Below are positions 1 through 4,770 of a stretch of DNA of 8,280 nucleotides, piece by piece. Every line of letters begins with the position of its first letter. Positions within the stretch are counted from its first letter, which is position 1. The translations under genes and the position numbers were made by a program. The notes under the pieces were generated by a model that was not told the origin of the DNA, did not search any database, and saw only the letters and a program-made list of their open reading frames with translations. The DNA is from Minisyncoccota bacterium (GTDB taxonomy: Bacteria; Patescibacteriota; Minisyncoccia; Phycocordibacterales; GCA-2747955), in contig JAGLGQ010000013.1 in NCBI GenBank assembly GCA_023143935.1, positions 1 to 8,280 on the forward strand. Reading direction: 5' to 3'.

Positions 1-522
1 TTGTTTAGAGAATATATTGCACAGTTAGTTGAACACAATAAAAAGTTTTTGATTCTTGGAAACATAAATTCTATTACTTATAAAGAAGTATTCCCTTTAA
101 TTAAAAAAAATAAACTTTGGCTTGGTTATAATTGTGTTCGATGGTTTTTTATTCCTGACGGTACTTTATTTGAAGCAGCAAGGTCATTTTGGTATACGAA
201 TTTAGATACCACAAAACGACATGAAGAAATTACTTTATATAAAAAATATTCTGTGAAAGAATATCCAAAATATGATAATTATGAAGCAATAGAAGTTTCT
301 AGGGTTTTTGACATTCCTGTTAATTATAATAAAGTTATGGGTGTTCCAGTAACTTTTCTTGATAAATGGAACCCTGATCAGTTTGAAATTATTGGTATGG
401 CAGAAGATAATGGGAAAGGTATGTCTGGTGGAATATGGGATGGTGAAAACCCTCATTGCATAATAAATAAACAAAAAAAGTTTAAGCGTATATTTATTAA
501 AAATAAAAAACCACAAAAATAG
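1..522 (+). CDS. EcoRI-family adenine-specific DNA methyltransferase, C-terminal part (5' truncated by window edge)
   Basis: This is the C-terminal 173 residues of a protein resembling the EcoRI-type N6-adenine methyltransferase family (Pfam EcoRI_methylase), which transfers a methyl group from S-adenosylmethionine to adenine in a short site, GAATTC for M.EcoRI itself. Recognisable family blocks are FREYIAQLVE (residues 2-11), the GNINSITYKEVFPLI block (20-34), FWYTNLDTTKRHE (63-75), YPKYDNYEAIEV (88-99) and GVPVTFLDKWNPDQFEI (114-130). The reading frame is open to base 1, and the TTG there is probably an internal Leu codon. In relatives I recall, the catalytic NPPF motif lies just before this block, so the SAM site and catalytic motif would be upstream of the window. 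M.EcoRI is about 326 aa, so roughly half is missing. It ends 2 bases before the next gene, as first visible member of a four-gene operon. Target specificity cannot be read from this part. Confidence 0.82.
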   Translation: MFREYIAQLVEHNKKFLILGNINSITYKEVFPLIKKNKLWLGYNCVRWFFIPDGTLFEAARSFWYTNLDTTKRHEEITLYKKYSVKEYPKYDNYEAIEVSRVFDIPVNYNKVMGVPVTFLDKWNPDQFEIIGMAEDNGKGMSGGIWDGENPHCIINKQKKFKRIFIKNKKPQK

Positions 523-524
523 TT

Positions 525-1220
525 ATGTTTAAATATTTAAATTTTAATAAGAATCGTATATGTGTTTTTATTGTTGTGGTGTTTTTTGTAATTACTTTTG
601 GTTTTTTAATATATTTTTTTCCAAAACCTTTTGTTTTGATAGGTAATATTTTAAATCAGTATTCTCAAGGAATAATTGCATTGACCGCAATTCTCGGTCT
701 TCTTTTTGGTCAATCTTGGCTTGATACTTCAAAGAAAAAAATGAAAGGAAAGCTCGATTATGATATTGCAAGAAAATATTTAAAAGAGGTTTTACATTTA
801 AGAGATGCAGTAAAAAACGTACGCAACCCTTTTATTCCGATAGATGAAATGCGGGTTGCTCTCGAAAAAAATGGATTTAAAGGTGATGAGTATGAAGATA
901 AGGTAAAAGTTAATCGTTCGGTATATTCATTACGCTGGAATAATGTTCAGGAAGCATGGACAAGTTTCGAAGAAATTTTGGTTGAAGCTGAAGTCTCTTG
1001 GGGTAATGAAGCAGTAAATATCCAAAAAAATTTAGATATGTTTATTAGGGAGCTGAGAAGTGTTTTGTGGCTATTTGTTAATTATCCAAAAGATTTTAAT
1101 AGCAAATGGGAAGAAAATAATAAAATTATTTATGGTACTCATGATGAAAATGATGAATTTGCAAAAAAAGTAAATTCTGAAATTGAGGAAATAAGAAAAT
1201 TTTTAAAAAAATATTTATAA
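525..1220 (+). CDS. Unrecognised protein with two N-terminal membrane helices and a cytoplasmic helical domain
   Basis: I do not recognise this 231-aa protein. It has a short basic N-terminus (K3, K9, R11), a strongly hydrophobic helix at about residues 12-32, a short loop (33-48), and a second hydrophobic helix at about 49-66. A basic patch (DTSKKKMKGK) follows immediately. By the positive-inside rule both termini lie in the cytoplasm. The remaining ~165 residues are charged and apparently mostly helical, with Trp-containing segments and no catalytic motif I can name. The ATG lies 2 bases after the methyltransferase stop and the gene ends 10 bases before the DUF262-HNH gene, so it is almost certainly co-transcribed. 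No Shine-Dalgarno sequence precedes it, so translational coupling is likely. Small membrane proteins with soluble tails are common accessory or abortive-infection effectors in defence operons. That role here is an inference from position only. Confidence 0.75.
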   Translation: MFKYLNFNKNRICVFIVVVFFVITFGFLIYFFPKPFVLIGNILNQYSQGIIALTAILGLLFGQSWLDTSKKKMKGKLDYDIARKYLKEVLHLRDAVKNVRNPFIPIDEMRVALEKNGFKGDEYEDKVKVNRSVYSLRWNNVQEAWTSFEEILVEAEVSWGNEAVNIQKNLDMFIRELRSVLWLFVNYPKDFNSKWEENNKIIYGTHDENDEFAKKVNSEIEEIRKFLKKYL

Positions 1221-1230
1221 TAAAAAAAGT

Positions 1231-2349
1231 ATGAAAATAGATTTACATAAAATAAAAATTGCGGAAGTCGTAAAAGACTATAAAGACAGTTCCGAAGAAG
1301 GTGTTAGTGCTTTTGGTGGTAAATTGGATATCCGTCCAAAATATCAAAGAGAGTTTGTTTACAGTGGAAAACAACGAGATGAGGTAATCAGAACTATCAA
1401 AAATGGTTTTCCTTTGAATGTGATGTATTGGGTAAAAAAAGAAGATGGAAATTTTGAAGTACTTGACGGGCAACAAAGAACCATTAGTATCGCTCAATTT
1501 GTAAATGGAGATTTTTCAATTGAATTTAATGGCAGAATTGCAATGTTTCATAATTTAACCAAAGAAGAGCAAGAGCAAATTATAAACTATGATCTTATGA
1601 TTTATCACTGTGAAGGAAATGATAAAGAAAAGCTCGATTGGTTTAAAATTATCAATATCGCTGGTGAGAAATTATTTCCTCAAGAGCTTAGAAATGCTGT
1701 TTACACTGGACCTTGGCTTTCAGATGCAAAGTTGAAATTTAGTAAATCAAATTGTGCGGCATATCTGTTATCAAATGATGGAGGTGCATTAATTACTGCT
1801 AAATTAAACAGACAAGAATACTTAGAAACTGCACTGTTTTGGATTAATAATGGTGAAATAGAAGAATATATGGCACAACATCAACATGATAAGAATGTAG
1901 ATGCTTTGTGGCAATATTTTCAAAATGTAATCCGTTGGGCGCGAGAAGTTTTTCCAAATTATCGAAAAGAGATGTCGGGTGTAAATTGGGGCGAACTTTA
2001 TAATGAATTTAAGAACAAAAAATTTAATTCGGAAAAACTAGAAAAAGAAATAAAAGAATTAATGCAAGATGAAGATGTAACAAAAAAATCGGGCATTTAT
2101 CCGTATGTACTTATTCAAAAAGAAAAATATCTTTCTATTCGAGCATTTACACCAAACATGAAAAGAGAGGCATATGAACGACAAAACGGTATTTGTCCAG
2201 CTTGTAAGGGTGAAAATAAAAACAAAAAATGGGAAATAGAAGAAATGGAAGCAGACCACATAACACCTTGGCATGAGGGAGGAAAAACAATAGAAGAAAA
2301 TTGCCAGATGTTATGTAAAGAATGCAACCGAAGAAAATCTGGGAAATAA
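1231..2349 (+). CDS. DUF262-HNH endonuclease (GmrS/SspE-type N-terminal domain fused to HNH nuclease)
   Basis: This is a 372-aa putative nuclease. The N-terminal part is a DUF262 domain: YQREFVYSGKQRDEVIRTI leads into the hallmark LDGQQRT motif (residues 78-84), which in GmrSD and SspE-type proteins belongs to the ParB-like nucleotide-binding/hydrolysing pocket. The C-terminus is an HNH domain: CPAC (322-325), ADH (341-343) with the presumed catalytic His343, His348, Asn357, and the second zinc-type knuckle CKEC (362-365) followed by Asn366. All expected HNH residues appear present, so the nuclease is probably active. The family acts in restriction, often with nucleotide hydrolysis controlling cutting of modified or unmodified DNA. 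It differs from GmrSD by carrying a classical HNH in place of a DUF1524 domain. It sits between the membrane protein (10-base gap) and the ATPase-TOPRIM gene (4-base gap). Its substrate is unknown, but proximity to a methyltransferase suggests methylation-dependent control. Confidence 0.87.
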   Translation: MKIDLHKIKIAEVVKDYKDSSEEGVSAFGGKLDIRPKYQREFVYSGKQRDEVIRTIKNGFPLNVMYWVKKEDGNFEVLDGQQRTISIAQFVNGDFSIEFNGRIAMFHNLTKEEQEQIINYDLMIYHCEGNDKEKLDWFKIINIAGEKLFPQELRNAVYTGPWLSDAKLKFSKSNCAAYLLSNDGGALITAKLNRQEYLETALFWINNGEIEEYMAQHQHDKNVDALWQYFQNVIRWAREVFPNYRKEMSGVNWGELYNEFKNKKFNSEKLEKEIKELMQDEDVTKKSGIYPYVLIQKEKYLSIRAFTPNMKREAYERQNGICPACKGENKNKKWEIEEMEADHITPWHEGGKTIEENCQMLCKECNRRKSGK

Positions 2350-2353
2350 AATT

Positions 2354-4084
2354 ATGAAACTAAATTTTAAAGAACAATATAAATCGATTAATAAATTCAA
2401 CTCTATTGAGTTAGAAGATTTTACTGTTTTAACGGGCGTAAATGGTTCCGGAAAAAGTCATTTGTTGGAGGCAATTGAACAAAAGAAAGTAATTATCGCT
2501 GGATTTGAGGATACAAATAATATCGTTCATTTTAATTATGAAACTTTCAGATTAGAAAATGAAGGAACTTTTAATGCTCAACAAATTGCCTCTGAAAAAG
2601 AAGGAGCTTGGACTTTTTTTGAGCAACAGATAAAAACAAATGTTTTGTCTTGGAAAAATGGATTGGAAGAAAATTATAAAAAAATTGTTGATATTGCACA
2701 AAACAAAGAAAAAAGTATGTGGTGGTTATATAAAAAAGATTTTAGTGATGACGTTTTATATAATTTATTTAGAGATAGTTATAAAAAAATAATAATTAAT
2801 CACTTTAAAAATAAAAATTTTAAAAATAACCAACAGGCCCAAGCGTTATTTTCGCTTATTAAAACATTGCCGTATAGTATAGATGAAATAACAAAAGAAG
2901 ATTTTTTAGATTTATACAAGCCAGTTGATTTAAAGAATGATTTTTTACCAACACAAATTGGAAAAGTTATTTGGGATTATCATGTTAAATATCGTGAAAA
3001 TCTAGTAAATGAATATGAAAATGAAAAACACGGAACAAAGAATAAAATCTTATCGGAAGTTGATTTTGAAAAAGTTCATGGTCCAAAACCATGGGAGATT
3101 ATTAACGAAATTTTAGAAAAGTTTAATACTTTGGACTATACACTAAAATCGCCAACTGGAAGTAATCATTTATATCAATTCCAACTAAAATTACTACACA
3201 CCAAAAACAAAGGACTGGAAATAAATTTTAATGAGTTATCGTCAGGAGAAAAGATTCTAATGGCACTAGTTGTATCTATTTATAAAACAAGTTCAGATAA
3301 TCTATTTCCAGAAATTCTATTGTTAGATGAAATAGATGCTTCTTTGCACCCGTCCATGATGCAAAATTTATTAGATGTTATCAATGAAATTTTTTTAGAA
3401 AGAGGTATAAAAATTATTTTAGTTACGCATTCCCCAACAATGATTGCATTTGCTCCAGAAAAATCAATTTTTGTTATGGAAAAATCAGGGCAAGATAGAA
3501 TTAAAAAGAAAAATGGAGAAGAAGCATTGTCAATTTTAACCGAAGGCTATGCAACTTTGGATGAAGGATTAAAATTATTTGATCAAATTAGTAAGAAAGA
3601 AGTTTCTATTTTAACAGAAGGAAAAAACACAGAATTTATCAAAAAGGCTGCTGATTTTTTTGGAAAAGAACAAAAAGATAAAATAGAAATAATAACAGGA
3701 GTTGAAAAAGATAGTGGTAAAAATCAATTAAAAACAATTTTTAGTTTCTTTTCAAAAGTTCCACATGATAAAAAAGTTATTTTTGTTTGGGATTGTGATG
3801 TAAAACAAGAAGTTTCTTCTCTTGTGGACACAAATAATACTTTTGCATATACTTTTCTAAAAAATAATGATAATGATAAAGTTACAAAAGGCATTGAAAA
3901 CCTTTTTCTAAAAGAAAAATTTGAAGACAAATTTTATATTGAGAAACCAAAAGATGATGGTGGTGTACAAAAAAGTTTGAATAAAGAAAAATTTAAAAAC
4001 TACATGATAAAGAATGGAGTAGAAAAAGATTTTGAAAATTTTAAACCATTATTTGAAAAAATAAAAGACATTATAAATAAATAA
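2354..4084 (+). CDS. OLD-like protein: ABC-type AAA ATPase fused to C-terminal TOPRIM nuclease domain
   Basis: This is a 576-aa protein. The N-terminal ATPase has a Walker A motif GVNGSGKS (residues 28-35), a long insert of about 260 residues probably forming a coiled or helical arm, the ABC signature ELSSGEK (294-300), Walker B ILLLDEIDASLHP (321-333) with catalytic Glu326, and the switch histidine in LVTHSP (His359). The C-terminal third looks like a TOPRIM domain of the OLD type: ILTEGKNTE (419-427, Glu422), VWDCDV (478-483, the DxD pair Asp480/Asp482) and KGIENLF (512-518, Glu515). This is the architecture of OLD nucleases and GajA of Gabija, in which ATP controls metal-dependent DNA cleavage. 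The key residues appear intact. The ATG follows the HNH gene by 4 bases with only a weak GGGA upstream, so expression is probably coupled. The gene closes the operon. Partnership with the DUF262-HNH nuclease is inferred from adjacency. Confidence 0.86.
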   Translation: MKLNFKEQYKSINKFNSIELEDFTVLTGVNGSGKSHLLEAIEQKKVIIAGFEDTNNIVHFNYETFRLENEGTFNAQQIASEKEGAWTFFEQQIKTNVLSWKNGLEENYKKIVDIAQNKEKSMWWLYKKDFSDDVLYNLFRDSYKKIIINHFKNKNFKNNQQAQALFSLIKTLPYSIDEITKEDFLDLYKPVDLKNDFLPTQIGKVIWDYHVKYRENLVNEYENEKHGTKNKILSEVDFEKVHGPKPWEIINEILEKFNTLDYTLKSPTGSNHLYQFQLKLLHTKNKGLEINFNELSSGEKILMALVVSIYKTSSDNLFPEILLLDEIDASLHPSMMQNLLDVINEIFLERGIKIILVTHSPTMIAFAPEKSIFVMEKSGQDRIKKKNGEEALSILTEGYATLDEGLKLFDQISKKEVSILTEGKNTEFIKKAADFFGKEQKDKIEIITGVEKDSGKNQLKTIFSFFSKVPHDKKVIFVWDCDVKQEVSSLVDTNNTFAYTFLKNNDNDKVTKGIENLFLKEKFEDKFYIEKPKDDGGVQKSLNKEKFKNYMIKNGVEKDFENFKPLFEKIKDIINK

Positions 4085-4179
4085 TAAATTCACACCACAA
4101 AATTTACTCTACAAACATAAAATTAAAAGAATAAAAAAGAAAAGGTATCACGCTACAAAACCAAAACCATTTTCCATGC

Positions 4180-4185
4180 TATAAT
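4180..4185 (+). promoter_or_regulatory. Promoter -10 (TATAAT) of the AbrB-like gene
   Basis: A perfect TATAAT preceded by GC lies 46 bases before the AbrB-like ATG. No convincing -35 is visible 16-18 bases upstream (the sequence there is A/C-rich), so the promoter may depend on an activator or be intrinsically weak. Its last base is the first base of the tandem palindrome array, so a bound repressor would block it. Confidence 0.6.
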
Positions 4186-4220
4186 AGATGCATCTATAGA
4201 TACATCTATAGATGCATCTA
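4185..4220. promoter_or_regulatory. Triple tandem 12-bp palindromic operator
   Basis: Three abutting 12-bp units lie at 4185-4196, 4197-4208 and 4209-4220. Units 1 and 3 are the perfect palindrome TAGATGCATCTA, and unit 2 differs by one base (TAGATACATCTA). The array starts on the last base of the -10 element and covers the expected transcription start. It ends 11 bases before the AbrB-like ATG. The layout is that of an operator array for a dimeric DNA-binding protein. The obvious candidate is the protein encoded immediately downstream, implying negative autoregulation. The identity of the binder is inference. Confidence 0.75.
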
Positions 4221-4231
4221 AATAAAAAATT

Positions 4232-4402
4232 ATGAAAAAAATTATTCGTAAATTAAACAGAAATAGTAAATACAGTTACTCAATTAATCTCCCAAAAGAA
4301 ATTATTGAAAAATACGGTTGGAAAAATAAACAAAAATTAACCATCGAGGACAACGGCAGAGGAGTTTTAGAAATAAAAGATTGGAGAAATCCCAAAAAAT
4401 AA
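4232..4402 (+). CDS. Small AbrB/MazE/SpoVT-like DNA-binding protein
   Basis: This is a 56-aa ORF beginning MKKIIRKLNRNSKYSYSINL. It carries the swapped-hairpin (AbrB/MazE/SpoVT) pattern: a basic first strand with Arg/Lys residues, the SYSINLPKEIIEKYGWK segment (residues 15-31) matching the family's 'xSxxIxLPKEIxxxxGW' hallmark, and a second beta pair KLTIEDNGRGVLEIKDW (35-51). Such proteins dimerise and bind palindromic or AT-rich DNA as transition-state regulators or antitoxins. The length fits a stand-alone DNA-binding domain with no effector tail. No toxin gene is adjacent on either side, so a free-standing regulator is favoured over a toxin-antitoxin pair. The triple palindrome in its own promoter points to autoregulation. 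The ATG was chosen as the only start that keeps the complete first strand. No Shine-Dalgarno sequence is present. Confidence 0.78.
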   Translation: MKKIIRKLNRNSKYSYSINLPKEIIEKYGWKNKQKLTIEDNGRGVLEIKDWRNPKK

Positions 4403-4410
4403 ATATTTAT

Positions 4411-4439
4411 TTTTTCCAACAGGCAAGGCCTGTACGGTA
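4411..4439 (+). repeat. Dispersed CCAACAGGC repeat, monomer copy
   Basis: This 29-base unit runs from TTTTTCCAACAGGC to GGCCTGTACGGTA. It matches the left arm of the 66-bp palindrome at 4667-4699 except for two adjacent bases (AA here, CC there). It contains its own short inverted repeat (CAGGC...GCCTG variant) and lies 8 bases after the AbrB-like stop codon. No transposase or coding function is visible, and it looks like a small intergenic palindromic repeat family. Confidence 0.7.
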
Positions 4440-4448
4440 ACCCAATAC

Positions 4449-4477
4449 TTTTCCAACAAGCCGGGCTTGTTGGAAAA
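4449..4477. repeat. Perfect 14-bp inverted repeat (CCAACAAGCC hairpin), related repeat family
   Basis: The arms TTTTCCAACAAGCC and GGCTTGTTGGAAAA are exact reverse complements separated by a single G. The core CCAACAAGCC differs by one base from the CCAACAGGCC core of the neighbouring repeats. As RNA it would form a strong hairpin after the AbrB-like gene. The sequence that follows is CTTTC rather than a clean U-tract, so terminator function is possible but not certain. Confidence 0.75.
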
Positions 4478-4502
4478 CTTTCAACACAAATATCAAAAAA
4501 AG

Positions 4503-4511
4503 TTATCCACA
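4503..4511 (+). other. Isolated consensus DnaA box
   Basis: The nonamer TTATCCACA is a perfect match to the classical DnaA-binding consensus. It is followed by A/T-rich sequence, and gyrB, often near origins, is 2.8 kb downstream. I saw no second good box nearby, so this is not enough to call an origin. It could be a chance match or a single DnaA regulatory site. Confidence 0.35.
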
Positions 4512-4528
4512 TGGAATTAAAAAAAAGA

Positions 4529-4556
4529 TTGTAATTTTTAATAGGGGAGCTATAAT
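4529..4556 (+). promoter_or_regulatory. Promoter of candidate small RNA
   Basis: A TTGTAA -35 (4529-4534, four of six consensus bases) and a perfect TATAAT -10 (4551-4556) are separated by 16 bases. The -10 is preceded by GC, as at the AbrB-like promoter. The predicted transcript starts near 4563 and meets an intrinsic terminator at 4629-4656, with no ORF between. Confidence 0.55.
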
Positions 4557-4562
4557 ATTTAT

Positions 4563-4656
4563 ATTCATTTGATATTTTTTTTTAGATTTTCTTCGGAATT
4601 TCTTTAGATTTTTATCGGGTGAATACTGAAAAATCTCAGCTCCGGCTGGGGTTTTT
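4563..4656 (+). ncRNA. Candidate ~94-nt structured small RNA
   Basis: This interval lies between a good promoter and an intrinsic terminator and has no start codon for a plausible ORF. It can fold a small hairpin at 4585-4602 with a c(UUCG)g tetraloop: C-G and two U-A pairs, two U-U mismatches, then A-U and G-C. The terminator hairpin follows, with a c(UCCG)g loop. Two UNCG-type tetraloops in one short transcript support a structured RNA. It also holds an imperfect 16-base direct repeat (4581-4596 and 4603-4618). I do not recognise a known RNA family. A U-rich stretch at 4573-4583 could alternatively be part of a 5' leader or a protein-binding site. The start and function are inferred. Confidence 0.4.
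4629..4656 (+). terminator. Intrinsic terminator with UCCG tetraloop
   Basis: AAAAATCTCAGC and GCTGGGGTTTTT pair over 12 positions (ten Watson-Crick, two G-U) around a TCCG loop, a UNCG-type stable tetraloop. The right arm ends in five Ts. The A-tract on the left means the element could also stop transcription from the other strand. It would terminate the candidate small RNA and any read-through from the AbrB-like gene. Confidence 0.75.
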
Positions 4657-4666
4657 CATTTTCCTT

Positions 4667-4732
4667 CCTTTTTCCAACAGGCCCGGCCTGTACGGTACTA
4701 GTACCGTACAGGCCGGGCCTGTTGGAAAAAGG
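4667..4732. repeat. Perfect 66-bp palindrome (inverted dimer of the CCAACAGGC repeat)
   Basis: Two 33-base arms are exact reverse complements with no spacer, centred on ACTAGT between 4699 and 4700. Each arm carries the repeat core CCAACAGGCCCGGCCTGTAC, which itself contains a local inverted repeat (CAGGC-CCG-GCCTG). The element could therefore extrude one long cruciform or two small hairpins. On the + strand it is followed by a T-rich run (4733-4747), so it could terminate transcription ahead of the transporter gene. No ORF or transposase is associated. Confidence 0.9.
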
Positions 4733-4751
4733 TTTTATTTTTTTATCTAAA

Positions 4752-4760
4752 TGTTAGAAT
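4752..4760 (+). promoter_or_regulatory. Extended -10 promoter of the Nramp-like gene
   Basis: TGTTAGAAT fits an extended -10 (TGn plus TAGAAT, five of six matches to TATAAT). It ends 10 bases before the ATG at 4771, so transcription would begin about 1-5 bases from the start codon. The mRNA would be nearly leaderless. No clear -35 is seen. The gyrB promoter has the same element at the same spacing. Confidence 0.55.
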
Positions 4761-4770
4761 TAATTAAATT

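Noticed and set aside
1..3. TTG at base 1 as the true start of the methyltransferase
   Set aside because: The protein begins in the middle of the family's conserved region and lacks the SAM and catalytic motifs, so the frame almost certainly continues upstream.
2059..2327. Two overlapping minus-strand frames (70-71 codons) opposite the HNH domain
   Set aside because: They are antisense to a strongly conserved HNH domain and encode Phe/Ser-rich sequence without domain patterns.
4185..4220. CRISPR or satellite array
   Set aside because: The 12-bp units abut with no spacers and only three exist. Position over a promoter fits an operator array better, and no cas genes are present.
4232..4402. 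AbrB-like protein as the antitoxin of a toxin-antitoxin pair
   Set aside because: No toxin-like ORF follows within the next 360 bases and the upstream neighbour is the ATPase-TOPRIM gene. A stand-alone regulator is simpler.
4276..4512. A 78-codon minus-strand frame across the AbrB-like gene and repeats
   Set aside because: It is made of antisense AbrB-like sequence plus the translated palindromic repeats. It has no recognisable domain and conflicts with the well-supported + strand gene.
4411..4732. Insertion-sequence ends or terminal inverted repeats of a transposon
   Set aside because: The repeats flank no transposase and the interval between them holds only the candidate small RNA. A small non-coding repeat family remains the better description, although a MITE-like origin cannot be excluded.
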